Below, in pieces: positions 9,060 through 18,275 of a stretch of 64,000 bases of DNA. The translations under genes were made by a program, and so were the position numbers. The notes under the pieces are model-generated. The model did no database searches and was not told the DNA's origin. It saw only the letters and a program-made list of their open reading frames with translations. The DNA comes from Stenotrophomonas maltophilia D457 (lineage in GTDB: Bacteria > Pseudomonadota > Gammaproteobacteria > Xanthomonadales > Xanthomonadaceae), in the NCBI RefSeq assembly GCF_000284595.1, contig NC_017671.1, positions 715,001-779,000 of the forward strand, given 5' to 3'. Each line of letters starts with the position of its first letter. Positions within the stretch are counted from its first letter, which is position 1.

Positions 9060-10445
9060 CTATGCCGGCGGCAGCACCTTGCCCGGGTTGAGGATGCCGT
9101 CCGGGTCCAGCGCGGCCTTGATCGCGCGCATCGTTGCCAGCGTTTCCGGGGTGAAGGCCTGCGCCATGAAATCGCGCTTGGCCAGGCCGATGCCGTGTTC
9201 GCCCGACAACGTGCCGCCCAATGCCAGCGTCAGCTCGAAGATCCTTGGCAGCGCGGCATGCGCGCGCGTGTTCTCGTCGGCATCGTCCGGGTGGTAGAGG
9301 ATGTTGACGTGCAGGTTGCCGTTGCCGGCATGGCCGAAGGTGACGATGGTCAGCGTGTAGTCACGTGCCAGCGCCTGCACGCCGGCCACCAGCTCCGGAA
9401 TGCGCGACACCGGGACCACTACATCTTCATTGATCTTGCCCGGCGCCACACTGCGCAGCGCAGGCGACAGCGCCTTGCGCGCCGCCCACAGCTGGTCGCG
9501 TGCGCGGCCTTCCATCGCCACGTCCAGTTCGATCATGCCGTCGCCTTCGGCGGCGCTGGCCAAGGCCTGCAGCAGATAGGGCAGGGTGTCGTGGTCACCA
9601 TCGGCCTCGACCAGCAGCATCGCACCGGCCTCTGGCACGTCAGCACCATTGAGCCGCAGCAGCTCCAGGCTGCGCGCGTCCATGAATTCCAGGCGGGTGG
9701 GTACCACCGGCTGCGACATCAACCGCGATACGGCGGCCGCAGCAGCATCGGCATCACGGTACAGCACGCGCAGCCCGGCCTGGCTGACCGGCAACGGGGT
9801 CAGCTTCAGCGTGGCTTCCACGATCAGTGCCAGCGTGCCTTCGCTGCCCACCAGCAGATGGGTGAGGTCGTAGCCGGTGGCGTCCTTGGTGTAGGCACCA
9901 CCGCAGCGGATCAGCTCGCCGGTGCCGGTCACCGCCACCAGGCCCAGCACGTTGTCGCGGCTGGTGCCGTACTTCACCGCGCGCGGGCCGCCGGCATTGC
10001 AAGCGAGGTTGCCGCCGATGCTGCAGATCTCGGCGCTGGAAGGATCCGGCGCCCAGAACAGGCCATGCGGGGCCAGTGCCTGCTGCAGGGTGCCATTGAG
10101 CACGCCGGGCTGCACGACCGCGCAGCGATCACCGGCGCGGATCTCGATGATGCGGTCCATGCGGGTGAACGACAGCACGATGCTGCCCGGCTGCGGGACG
10201 GCTGCACCGGTCGTGCCGGTGCCGGCGCCGCGCGCGACCAGCGCCACGCCATGCGCGCGACAGGCACGTACCAGTGCCTGAACCTGTTCGACGTCGGCGG
10301 GCAGCGCCACGGCTGCCGGACGCTGGCGGCGCCATGAATTGTCCTGCGCGTTGGCCTCCAGCGCGCTGTCATCCATGCGCCAGCCCTCCGCGCCCAGCAG
10401 GACGGACAGTTCGGCAACCAGGGCAGCAGGCAGGGCAGGACTCAT
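9060..10445 (-). CDS. FAD-binding oxidoreductase, GlcD/D-lactate dehydrogenase type
   Basis: Flavoprotein of 461 residues that oxidises a 2-hydroxy acid, by family D-lactate, glycolate or D-2-hydroxyglutarate. The FAD-binding type 4 fold lies at about residues 35-175, with GAGTGTTG, PDPSSAEICSIGGN and the G-AYTKDATGYDLTHL region. The FAD-oxidase C-terminal domain follows to the end and contains VTFGHAGNGNLHVN, the metal/substrate His motif, and SGEHGIG. I use the ATG at 10445 (MSPALPA); the open frame runs further upstream only through another gene. This ATG overlaps the stop of the upstream membrane-protein gene by 4 bases, so the two are likely cotranscribed. Substrate cannot be fixed from sequence. 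Confidence 0.9.
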   Translation of the reverse strand: MSPALPAALVAELSVLLGAEGWRMDDSALEANAQDNSWRRQRPAAVALPADVEQVQALVRACRAHGVALVARGAGTGTTGAAVPQPGSIVLSFTRMDRIIEIRAGDRCAVVQPGVLNGTLQQALAPHGLFWAPDPSSAEICSIGGNLACNAGGPRAVKYGTSRDNVLGLVAVTGTGELIRCGGAYTKDATGYDLTHLLVGSEGTLALIVEATLKLTPLPVSQAGLRVLYRDADAAAAAVSRLMSQPVVPTRLEFMDARSLELLRLNGADVPEAGAMLLVEADGDHDTLPYLLQALASAAEGDGMIELDVAMEGRARDQLWAARKALSPALRSVAPGKINEDVVVPVSRIPELVAGVQALARDYTLTIVTFGHAGNGNLHVNILYHPDDADENTRAHAALPRIFELTLALGGTLSGEHGIGLAKRDFMAQAFTPETLATMRAIKAALDPDGILNPGKVLPPA

Positions 10446-11086
10446 GACGGATCTCGAGAGGCAGCAGGAGCGGGTTGGATCAGTTTCCAGGCGACAACGG
10501 CGCCGGCCAGCGGCAGCCACACCCAGCGCAGTTCGGAGAGCAGGGTAGCCACGCCGCGTGCGCTGAAGAACTGTGGGGCGAAGGGCGAAACGCGGATCGG
10601 TCGCCACGGCGCGAAGAAGCGGTGTTCGCTCCACGGCCAGGCCAGTGCGACGCCGAGGCCGCCGGTGGTCATCGCATCCAGCAGCGGATGGCTGGCGGCA
10701 CAGACGAAGACGAATACAGCGGCTTGTACGGTCGATGCCACCGTTGGCCCTGCCTTGGTAGGTGCCAACCTTGGTTGGCACGAAACCGCCGACCAAGGTC
10801 GGCGACTACCGGGGCTGTGTGGTGCCGACCAAGGTCGGCCGCTACCAAAGAATGCGAACGCCGCCGCCAATGCCGCCAGCACGCCGGCAAACAGCAGCGA
10901 ATGGCTGGCACCGCGATGGCCGAAGGCATCCGCATAGGGAATGTGCAGCGCAAAGGCCAGTACATCGGCATCGGGCAGCATCGCGGCGATCACGCCTGCA
11001 ACCAGCAGGCGCGGCGGGATGCGGCCACGATCAGCGGCGCACCACAGCGCCAGCGGCACGGCGGCATGGGTGATGATCGAAGGCAT
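10442..11086 (-). CDS. YdjM-like (DUF457) membrane metal-dependent hydrolase
   Basis: Inner-membrane protein of 214 residues in the YdjM/DUF457 family. It starts MPSIITHAAVP and has the family's LPDAD and HRGASHSLLFAG motifs, with hydrophobic segments. A second His/Asp motif (SHPLLDAM) lies past the middle. Residues about 81-110 do not look like the family and are encoded by a REP cluster (10758-10845) that keeps the frame open. They read Pro/Arg/Ser/Trp-rich and sit between two membrane segments. The stop overlaps the FAD oxidase start. Biochemical function of the family is poorly known; 'hydrolase' is only the database label. A related 355-residue protein is encoded at 62002. Confidence 0.82.
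   Translation of the reverse strand: MPSIITHAAVPLALWCAADRGRIPPRLLVAGVIAAMLPDADVLAFALHIPYADAFGHRGASHSLLFAGVLAALAAAFAFFGSGRPWSAPHSPGSRRPWSAVSCQPRLAPTKAGPTVASTVQAAVFVFVCAASHPLLDAMTTGGLGVALAWPWSEHRFFAPWRPIRVSPFAPQFFSARGVATLLSELRWVWLPLAGAVVAWKLIQPAPAASRDPS
10758..10845. repeat. Intragenic REP cluster (GTAGGTGCC family)
   Basis: Three palindromes in a row: GTGCCAACC-TTGGTTGGCAC, then two copies of GCCGACCAAGGTCGGC each followed by CTACC. The GTAG head is at 10758 and the CTAC tail at 10842-10845. The cluster lies wholly inside the reading frame of the YdjM-like gene. Confidence 0.9.
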
Positions 11087-11101
11087 CAGTCACGCACCAT
11101 G

Positions 11102-11178
11102 GTAGTGCCGGCCAGGCTGCGCTCTGGCGGGGGCCAACCTTGGTTGGCACAGACGCGCCGACCAAGGTCGGCTTCTAC
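11102..11178. repeat. REP pair between YdjM-like gene and yraN
   Basis: A GTAG-headed element with GGCCAACCTTGGTTGGC and GCCGACCAAGGTCGGC palindromes, ending CTAC. It is the same family as the intragenic cluster at 10758 and fills most of the 110-base gap. Confidence 0.85.
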
Positions 11179-11196
11179 CAAGGCGGACAGTACACA

Positions 11197-11565
11197 TCAG
11201 CAATCATCCAGCCGGAATGCGTCACGCAGCCAATGCAGCTGCGGCGGTTCGCCACTGGCTTCCACCACGTCGAAGCGGCAGGGCGCATTGGCCAGCGCGG
11301 GGTGGTCCTGCAGGTACAGCTGCGCGGCATGCGCCAGGCGCCGGCATTTGCGCGCATCGACTGAAGCGGCACCGCCACCGTACTCCGATCGCGCGCGATA
11401 GCGCACCTCCACGAACACCACGATGCCGGCATCGTCCATCACCAGGTCCAGTTCACCGCCGCGATAACGCACGTTGCGCGCGCGCGGCTGCAGTCCGGCC
11501 TGTTGCAGATGCTGCTCGGCGGCGGCTTCCACCGCCGAGCCACGTTGGCTGCGCTCAGCGACCAC
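11197..11565 (-). CDS. yraN: YraN family protein (UPF0102), endonuclease-like fold
   Basis: A 122-residue UPF0102 protein with the PD-(D/E)XK-like core: A-E at the start of the first helix ([10 protein letters not shown]), then [16 protein letters not shown] and the lysine-containing DARKCRRL. The best start is GTG at 11565 (VVAERSQRG), which fits the usual start of the family. ATG codons further upstream give an unusually long N-terminus that overlaps lpoA deeply. The GTG overlaps the lpoA stop by 11 bases, so translation is probably coupled. The lpoA-yraN order divergent from rsmI is conserved in gamma-proteobacteria. Cellular role is unproven. Confidence 0.85.
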   Translation of the reverse strand: MVAERSQRGSAVEAAAEQHLQQAGLQPRARNVRYRGGELDLVMDDAGIVVFVEVRYRARSEYGGGAASVDARKCRRLAHAAQLYLQDHPALANAPCRFDVVEASGEPPQLHWLRDAFRLDDC

Positions 11566-13276
11566 CGACGATCGGCATCGGCCGGCCGCCATTGAAGGTC
11601 GACCATGCCGGCTGGCGCAGGATGTTGCCGTTGCTGTCCAGGAACAGGGTGCCGGTGGCACCGTCCAGGCCGCCTTCGTTGGACAGCTTGTCCAGATAGG
11701 CGGTGATCTTCCAGGCGTCGGCGCCGAACGCGAACAGGCGGCCGGCCGCACCGCGTGCGCTCGGCAGGGTGCTGGCCACCTGGCTGGCCGAGGGCAGGCC
11801 GGACACGCTGCGCACGTTCCAGGCTTCATTCGGGTAGACGATGCCGTCCAGGGCCACGTCTTCTTCCACCTTGCCGCTGCCGACGGTCAGCTGCGAGGTG
11901 CCGACGCGGGTGGCGCCACCGGCACCGGCCAGCGCCAGCTGCGGCGCCAGCAGGCGGGCCTGCGGTGCACGCACGGCGAGGAACACCGCATCGACCTGGC
12001 CGGCATTGCGCACCTGCGCGCCGACATCGCCAACGGCATCGCTGACGTTGAAGGTGGCCACCACCTGCCCACCGCGCTGTGCGAAGCGCTGCGCGAAGGC
12101 GGCGGCGGAACGGCGGCCGGTGTCGTCATTGCTGCTGATCACCAGTGCGCGGTTGCGTTCGCGGCCACGCAGGTATTCGGCGGCGACGATGCCGTCGTCT
12201 TCCGGTGCCAGCGAGAAACCGGCGCTGCCGGCCGGCGGTGCGTCCTTGCCACGGTTCAGGGCCAGCACCGGCACCTGCAGCTGCTGGCGGCCGTACACGG
12301 CGTCCACTTCGTCGCGGCCCAGCGGTCCGACCACGAAGTCGGCACCGGAGGCGACCGCCTTGTCATAGGCGGCGAGGGCACCGGCCGGGGTGCCGGCGGT
12401 GTCGAAGAAGTTGATGTCCGGGCGGCGGCGGCTTTCACCGTAGTAGGCGCTCAACAGGCCATCGCGCACCGGCTGCGCGGCGGTGGCCAGGCGGCCGCTG
12501 AGCGGCAGCAGCACGGCCAGCTTGGCCGGCGGGCGGTAACCGTCGCTCATCGCCGGCGGGCGCTTGCTGGTGTCGAACTGGGCCGCGCCATCGCGGTCGA
12601 ACGGGCGCGGCAGCGGCAGGCCGCGCGCGATCAGCGCACGGCCGGCGAAGTTGTACAGCGGGTCGTTGGCCGGCAGCGCGGCGGCACGGCTGCGCAGGGT
12701 GGCGTCGTCGAGGGTGCCGAGCAGGCCGGCGATGGCGGCCTGGTTCTCGCTGCGCGCGCTGCCGGTCAGGCCGGCATGGGCACGGGCGCGCTCGTTGGCG
12801 GCACCGAAGGCATCGCCGGTGCCCTGCAGGGCCTGGGCGCGGGCCAGCAGCCAGCGGGTGCGCAGGCCGACCGCAACGCTGTCGGCATGATCCTTCAGCA
12901 GGGCCAGCGCCTGCGCCGGCTGCTTGTCGGCCAGCGCCAGCTCGGCACCGGTCAGCTGGTAGCGCTGCAGGCTGGCGCCGGACAGCTGGCGGGCGGTGAG
13001 CTGGCCCAGCAGGCTGCGCGCGCGGGCACTGTCACCGGCCAGATGCCAGGCCCAGGCCGCATCGGCCAGTGCGTTGCTGCGGGCACCGCCACGCAGCGTG
13101 GCGGCCAGGCCTTCCAGCTGCAGTGCGGCGTCGCGCGGCTTGCCCTGTTCGATCAGCGCCAGCGCCTGGCCCTGGGCCGGCGAATCGGGCGTGCTGGTCA
13201 GGCTGGTGGTGGCACAACCGGCCAGCAGCATCAGCGACAACGACAGGGCGGAGAACCGTGCGGCGGGCTTGTTCAT
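11555..13276 (-). CDS. lpoA: LpoA-type outer-membrane lipoprotein, PBP1A activator
   Basis: Lipoprotein of about 573 residues, the YraM/LppC family that activates penicillin-binding protein PBP1A from the outer membrane. The signal sequence starts [11 protein letters not shown] and ends in the lipobox Leu-Ala-Gly-Cys (C21). A TPR-like helical N-terminal region (about 30-210) is Ala/Leu-rich. From about residue 240 there is a periplasmic-binding-protein-like domain ([28 protein letters not shown]). An in-frame ATG 12 bases upstream (13288) is possible; I prefer 13276 as the usual lipoprotein start. The neighbour set rsmI/lpoA/yraN supports the call and places it in peptidoglycan synthesis, like the dcw cluster 4 kb away. 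Confidence 0.88.
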   Translation of the reverse strand: MNKPAARFSALSLSLMLLAGCATTSLTSTPDSPAQGQALALIEQGKPRDAALQLEGLAATLRGGARSNALADAAWAWHLAGDSARARSLLGQLTARQLSGASLQRYQLTGAELALADKQPAQALALLKDHADSVAVGLRTRWLLARAQALQGTGDAFGAANERARAHAGLTGSARSENQAAIAGLLGTLDDATLRSRAAALPANDPLYNFAGRALIARGLPLPRPFDRDGAAQFDTSKRPPAMSDGYRPPAKLAVLLPLSGRLATAAQPVRDGLLSAYYGESRRRPDINFFDTAGTPAGALAAYDKAVASGADFVVGPLGRDEVDAVYGRQQLQVPVLALNRGKDAPPAGSAGFSLAPEDDGIVAAEYLRGRERNRALVISSNDDTGRRSAAAFAQRFAQRGGQVVATFNVSDAVGDVGAQVRNAGQVDAVFLAVRAPQARLLAPQLALAGAGGATRVGTSQLTVGSGKVEEDVALDGIVYPNEAWNVRSVSGLPSASQVASTLPSARGAAGRLFAFGADAWKITAYLDKLSNEGGLDGATGTLFLDSNGNILRQPAWSTFNGGRPMPIVGGR

Positions 13277-13357
13277 GATCGGGTCCATGCGATGAGGGCA
13301 GCGGCCTTGGCCGGGTACACGCTACGATTCTACCCTTGCCCCGTGAGTACCGCTGAA

Positions 13358-14176
13358 ATGAGTGTCCCAACCCTGTACGTCGTCGCCACCCCGATCGGCA
13401 ACCTGGCCGATCTGAGCCCGCGCGCGCAGGAGGTGCTGCGTTCGGTGGCGGCCATCTGTGCCGAGGACACCCGCCGCAGTGGCCAGCTGCTGTCCCATTT
13501 CGGCATCCAGCAACCACTGGTGGCCCTGCACGAACACAATGAAGAGGCCCTGGCGCAGCGCCTGGTCTCGCGCCTGCAGGCCGGCGAGTCGCTGGCGCTG
13601 GTCAGCGATGCCGGTACCCCGCTGGTCAGTGACCCCGGGTTCCGCCTGGTGCGTGCCGCGCGCGCGGCGGGCATCAAGGTCAGCCCGGTACCCGGTGCCT
13701 GTGCCGCCATCGCCGCGCTGAGCGTGGCCGGCCTGCCCAGCGACCGTTTCAGTTTCGAGGGCTTCCTGCCTGCCAAGGCCAGCGGCCGCCGCGACCGCCT
13801 GCAGGCGCTGGCCGGCGAAGTGCGCACGATGGTGTTCTACGAATCCTCGCACCGCATCGCCGAATCGCTGGCCGACATGGCGGCGATCTTCGGTGGCGAA
13901 CGCCCGGCGGTGCTGGCCCGCGAGCTGACCAAGCTGTTCGAGACCGTGCTCGATGGTGACCTGGCGGGCCTGCTGGCCAAGGTCGAGGCCGACGACAACC
14001 AGCGCAAGGGCGAGTTCGTGGTGATGGTGCAGGGCGCGGGTGATGACGAGCAAGCGCAGCTGGCACATGGCCGCCGCGTCTACGCGAAGCTGAGCGAGCA
14101 CCTGCCACCGTCCACCGCCGCCAAACTGGCCGCGGAACTGACCGGCGCGCCGCGCAAGGCGTTGTACGGTAGTTGA
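13358..14176 (+). CDS. rsmI: 16S rRNA (cytidine1402-2'-O)-methyltransferase RsmI
   Basis: RsmI 2'-O-methylates C1402 of 16S rRNA in the ribosomal P site; in the dcw cluster, RsmH N4-methylates the same nucleotide. The protein has 272 residues, the normal length. It carries the tetrapyrrole-methylase-type SAM-binding motifs: TLYVVATPIGNLAD near the N-terminus, CAEDTRRSGQLL, LVSDAGTPLVSDPG and the VPGACAAIAAL loop. ATG at 13358 is chosen; a GTG at 13343 is in frame but has no better ribosome site. It is divergent from lpoA with about 80 bases between starts. An IS110 element lies directly downstream. Confidence 0.95.
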   Translation: MSVPTLYVVATPIGNLADLSPRAQEVLRSVAAICAEDTRRSGQLLSHFGIQQPLVALHEHNEEALAQRLVSRLQAGESLALVSDAGTPLVSDPGFRLVRAARAAGIKVSPVPGACAAIAALSVAGLPSDRFSFEGFLPAKASGRRDRLQALAGEVRTMVFYESSHRIAESLADMAAIFGGERPAVLARELTKLFETVLDGDLAGLLAKVEADDNQRKGEFVVMVQGAGDDEQAQLAHGRRVYAKLSEHLPPSTAAKLAAELTGAPRKALYGS

Positions 14177-14188
14177 TGGATTGCTGCA

Positions 14189-14219
14189 GCCACGCATGGC
14201 GTGGCGCTACTGCAGTAGC
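14189..14219. repeat. REP palindromes at rsmI 3' end
   Basis: GCCACGCATGGCGTGGC followed by the perfect 14-base palindrome GCTACTGCAGTAGC. The CCACGC-ATG-GCGTGG core recurs at 15354, 15800 and 63077. It lies between rsmI and the IS110 transposase stop. Confidence 0.7.
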
Positions 14220-15300
<1,081 letters not shown>

Positions 15301-15429
15301 GTCGCCCACGCCGGGCTCTCGGCACCCAAGGTGCCAGATCGGCAAGAGATAAGATCCACGCCATGCGTGGATGGATGAACCGGACGCCGCGATCAGCACG
15401 GCAGGAAGGACCTGCGTACGCTAGAATAT

Positions 15430-15790
15430 GCGCTGGCGGAGCCGGCCAGACAGTCGCGTCATCCCTTCGGGGGTGCCGAGGAAAGTCCGGGCTCCACAGG
15501 GCAAGGTGCCAGGTAACGCCTGGGCGGCGCAAGCCGACGGAAAGTGCAACAGAAAGATACCGCCTACGTCTTCTTCGGAAGGCCGGTAAGGGTGAAATGG
15601 TGCGGTAAGAGCGCACCGCGAGTCTGGCAACAGACCGGCACGGCAAACCCCACCTGGAGCAAGACCAAATAGGGATCCTTTGGCGCGGCCCGCGTTGGAT
15701 CCGGGTAGGTTGCTTGAGCGTTGCGGTGACGTAACGCCTAGAGGAATGACTGTCCACGACAGAACCCGGCTTATCGGCCGGCTCCGCCTC
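15430..15790 (+). ncRNA. rnpB: RNase P RNA, bacterial type A
   Basis: The catalytic RNA of RNase P. The universal core GAGGAAAGTCCGGGCTCC is at about 15478, with its downstream partners ACAGAAAGATACCGCC, GTAAGGGTGAAA and AGAGGAATGACTGTCC. The 5' end (GGCGGAGCCGGCC) pairs with the 3' end (GGCCGGCTCCGCC), giving the P1 helix and fixing both ends to within a few bases. A -10-like TAGAAT lies at 15422-15427; no good -35 is visible. The CDS-like frames that cross it are spurious. Confidence 0.96.
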
Positions 15791-15797
15791 CTTCTTC

Positions 15798-15868
15798 TTC
15801 CACGCATGGCGTGGAGCTACCGTGATTGCGGGGTCGGATCCCTTTCCGGAGGAAAGGGATCCGACCCC
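15798..15868. repeat. REP pair downstream of rnpB
   Basis: CCACGCATGGCGTGGAGCTAC (about 15800-15820) is followed by a near-perfect palindrome of the GGGTC family, GGGGTCGGATCCCTTTCC and its complement, at 15830-15868. It sits between the convergent rnpB and DM13 gene and may serve as a 3'-end hairpin for both. Confidence 0.85.
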
Positions 15869-15877
15869 ATGCTGTCC

Positions 15878-16357
15878 TCAGCCCGGCGTGCGGTACTGCC
15901 CGGCGGAAATGAACTGCGAGAAGCGCTCGCACCACACCACCACCGTGGTGTAGTCGTCCACGTCCACGTTCGCGGGCACATCCACCAGGAAGCGGTTGAA
16001 GGTCTTCACCTCGCCGATGCGCTGGGCCTGCGCCTTGATCTTCAGGAAGTCGGCCTTGTTGTCGACGAAGTCGCGGACCAGGTAGACCTTGTAGTCCGGG
16101 CCCGGTCCCATCTTGCCGTCGAAGGCAACCTGGGTGGCGCTGACGCTGACCTTGCCTTCGGCCCAGTGCACCGCGTCGCTGCCTTTGAGGTCGCGACGGA
16201 AGGTGGTGCGATAGGTGGCGTCGTTCATCGCGGCCTGCACCTGCGTGACCGGCGGGTCATCGGGGGCGATCAGGATCGGCAGCAGATAGATGCCCAGGCC
16301 GAAGCCCAGGCCGAGAGCAAGCAGGTGGGTGGCGAACTGGATGAGAATGCGACGCAT
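15878..16357 (-). CDS. DM13 domain-containing membrane-anchored protein
   Basis: A 159-residue protein starting MRRILIQFATHL with AAGGAGG just upstream of the ATG at 16357, a strong ribosome site. Residues about 5-30 are a single hydrophobic anchor or signal segment. The rest matches a DM13 domain: G-DAVHWAEGKVSVS, GPDYKVYLVRDFVDNKADF, the K-FNRFLVDVPANVD-DDYTTVVVWCERFSQFISAGQY ending. The conserved Trp-Cys is present. DM13 domains are proposed to have electron-transfer or adhesion roles, but the function here is unknown. It appears to be a single-gene unit. Confidence 0.85.
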   Translation of the reverse strand: MRRILIQFATHLLALGLGFGLGIYLLPILIAPDDPPVTQVQAAMNDATYRTTFRRDLKGSDAVHWAEGKVSVSATQVAFDGKMGPGPDYKVYLVRDFVDNKADFLKIKAQAQRIGEVKTFNRFLVDVPANVDVDDYTTVVVWCERFSQFISAGQYRTPG

Positions 16358-16596
16358 GGGGCCTCCTTGAGGGTTGTGGTCGATTGCGCGGCGCGATGCC
16401 GGGCGCGACCACCCTGGGAGGTCAGGGGCGACATTTATAGACACAGTGCCGATTGCGAAAAGGGCACAGTCGGCTGGCTGTGATGCTGAAACCGCTGTGG
16501 CGCGGACGGATCGCGGTCGCGGCTGGAAGCTGAATGACGTTTCAGGCCCGCTGCGATGACGACTGCCGTCGCGTGGATCGCGACAGCACGCTGCGG

Positions 16597-16672
16597 GTAG
16601 TGCCGGCCGCTGGCCGGCAACTTCATGCTGCATCCGAAGATCCAGAGGTTGCCGGCCAGCGGCCGGCACTAC
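16597..16672. repeat. REP pair, GTAGTGCCGGCC family
   Basis: GTAGTGCCGGCCGCTGGCC at the left and its complement ending GGCCGGCACTAC at the right, about 30 bases apart. Related copies are at 49875 (single) and 57098 (pair). The 16358-16715 gap holds only this repeat and the promoter side of the DM13 gene. Confidence 0.88.
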
Positions 16673-16715
16673 CCCCCCCGCCAAGAGCATCCGGCCAAGG
16701 GCCGTCATGACCGGG

Positions 16716-17504
16716 TCAGAAAATGACGTGGCTCTGGCCGCTGGGAGCGCCCTGCGGGCCGAAGCGGCGTTCGTGGATCTCGCCATGGCCGTCGGCGTCG
16801 ATCAGCAGCACGGTGCTGGCGCGGGTGCCGTAGTCATCGCCACGGATGAAGGCCGGGCTCAGCCAGCGCTCGCGTTCCAGGCCGATGCCGGTGTCGGGCA
16901 GGTCGCTGTCGGCAGGGCGGTGTTCGTCGGCCAGAGCATTCCAGAGTGGGGTCAGGTCCGGGGTCAGATCCCTTTCGCTGTGCGAAAGGGATCTGACCCC
17001 GTCATTCTGAAGCCAGGCTTCAAGGGCCGCCATCAGCCGCCGGGTCTTCGGCCAGGGCGCGTCCAGCGCGCCGTTGGACATGCCGTGCACGCCCGGGCCG
17101 AGGGTCTGCCGTTCGGCGGGATGGTTGCCGAGGTACTCCAGGCTGTCGCTATCGGCCAGCAACAGATTGAACGGGGCATAGGCGCCAGCCACGGTCGCCA
17201 ATCGGTCGATATGCACAGCGGCCGGGTCGCGGCCGCGCAGGAAGTCGGCCACCAGCGCGCCCCGCGACGGGCCGGTCTGGGCCGCCAGCGGGTCGCGGAC
17301 GTTGGTGACCACCGCCATCCGGCCCGAGGCGCCAACCCCGGCCCAGCCACCGCCGGAGCGCAGGTCGCGCCCGCCGATGACGGACGTCTCATCCTGCCAG
17401 GGGGCCAGCGCCGCCGTCGGGCGGGCGTGGAACTCATCACGGTTGCCGGTCATCACCAGCCGCCAGCGCGGGTGGTGCATCCAGCCAAGAGCGAGCAGGC
17501 ACAT
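16716..17504 (-). CDS. NRDE family protein (TANGO2-like)
   Basis: A 262-residue NRDE/TANGO2 family protein. The Asn-Arg-Asp-Glu signature is at residues 21-24 in a Cys-2-initiated N-terminus (MCLLALGW), the layout of N-terminal-nucleophile-like folds in this family. GGRDLRSGGGWAGV and APFNLLLADS are also conserved. Bacterial members have no firm function. Residues about 169-182 are translated from a GGGTC-family palindrome at 16960-17000 and look inserted (Ser-His-Ser-Glu-Arg-Asp-Leu-Thr-Pro). The ATG at 17504 is supported by the family start. The gene is divergent from the dcw promoter. Confidence 0.88.
   Translation of the reverse strand: MCLLALGWMHHPRWRLVMTGNRDEFHARPTAALAPWQDETSVIGGRDLRSGGGWAGVGASGRMAVVTNVRDPLAAQTGPSRGALVADFLRGRDPAAVHIDRLATVAGAYAPFNLLLADSDSLEYLGNHPAERQTLGPGVHGMSNGALDAPWPKTRRLMAALEAWLQNDGVRSLSHSERDLTPDLTPLWNALADEHRPADSDLPDTGIGLERERWLSPAFIRGDDYGTRASTVLLIDADGHGEIHERRFGPQGAPSGQSHVIF
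16960..17000. repeat. Intragenic REP, GGGTC family
   Basis: GGGGTCAGATCCCTTTCGC and its complement GCGAAAGGGATCTGACCCC form an uninterrupted palindrome inside the NRDE reading frame. The frame is kept. Confidence 0.92.
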
Positions 17505-17719
17505 GGCCTCATTGTGCACGGTTTGCGCAGTCCGGCGCCGTTTCCGGCCCGTTCCGGATGAATGCGCGGCCGATGTTTCACGCCCTCTCCACGCCCCTGA
17601 ACTTCCGTTCAATCTCAAAAATTGAGACGGATCAGCAACTTGTGGATAAGCCTTGAACAATTCTCTAAAGGTTGTTGCAAGCCATTGATGCGGCTGGCGA
17701 TTTCCCCGCTGAAAAGTTG

Positions 17720-17790
17720 TTGACAACCCTCGGCCCGCTGCTAAGGTGGGCATCAGAGGGAAATCCGGGTGTTTTGTGGGTTTTCGTGGT
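17720..17790 (+). promoter_or_regulatory. Pmra promoter with MraZ operator array
   Basis: -35 TTGACA (17720-17725), 16-base spacer, -10-like TAAGGT (17742-17747). From 17746 five 5-base boxes recur on an exact 10-base period: GTGGG, GAGGG, CGGGT, GTGGG, GTGGT, separated by 5 bases. Two are perfect GTGGG, two match 4 of 5, and the middle one is weak. The array overlaps the -10 and the start of transcription. MraZ binds GTGGG-type repeats with this spacing, so it should repress its own operon here. Confidence 0.85.
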
Positions 17791-17828
17791 TCAATGTTTC
17801 ACCGGGCGAAGGACAAGGTGCAGGCGTC

Positions 17829-18275
17829 GTGTTCCAGGGCGAGACGGCCATCACAGTTGACGACAAAGGGCGCATGGCGGTTCCCACCGCTTACCGCGAC
17901 CTCGTCGCGCGCGCCAGCAACAACCGTCTCGTGCTGACCTACAACCCGTTCGAAGCCGGCTGCCTGTGGCTGTATGCAGAGTCGGAATGGGAGCGGGTCC
18001 GCGACGATGTGATGTCCAAGCCCAACACCCAGCGCGTCGTGCGCCTGTTGCAGCAGAAGCTGGTCGGCTCGGCCGCCCATCTGGAACTGGACGGCAACGG
18101 TCGCATCAGCATCCCCGCCAGCCACCGCGGTGCGGTGGGCATTGAGAAGAAGGCGGTATTGCTCGGTATGGGCGACAAGTTCGAATTGTGGAGCGAGCAG
18201 GCGCATCGGGCCCTGATCCAGCAGACGTTGTCTGACGAGGATCTGGGTGATGGGTTGCTCGACCTGAAGTTGTGA
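17829..18275 (+). CDS. mraZ: Transcriptional regulator MraZ
   Basis: MraZ of 148 residues, first gene of the dcw operon and its DNA-binding repressor. Two SpoVT/AbrB-like swapped-hairpin domains are visible: [20 protein letters not shown] near the N-terminus and [18 protein letters not shown] around residue 80. Both contain the D-KGR / D-x-NGR core. The start is GTG at 17829 (VFQGET); an ATG 60 bases upstream would add a sequence not typical of MraZ and overlap the operator. The stop overlaps the rsmH GTG by 4 bases. The repeats at 17746 are its probable operator. Confidence 0.95.
   Translation: MFQGETAITVDDKGRMAVPTAYRDLVARASNNRLVLTYNPFEAGCLWLYAESEWERVRDDVMSKPNTQRVVRLLQQKLVGSAAHLELDGNGRISIPASHRGAVGIEKKAVLLGMGDKFELWSEQAHRALIQQTLSDEDLGDGLLDLKL

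Noticed and set aside
11474..13350. Long plus-strand extension upstream of rsmI
   Set aside because: It is the shadow of lpoA/yraN on the opposite strand; rsmI starts at 13358 by family alignment.
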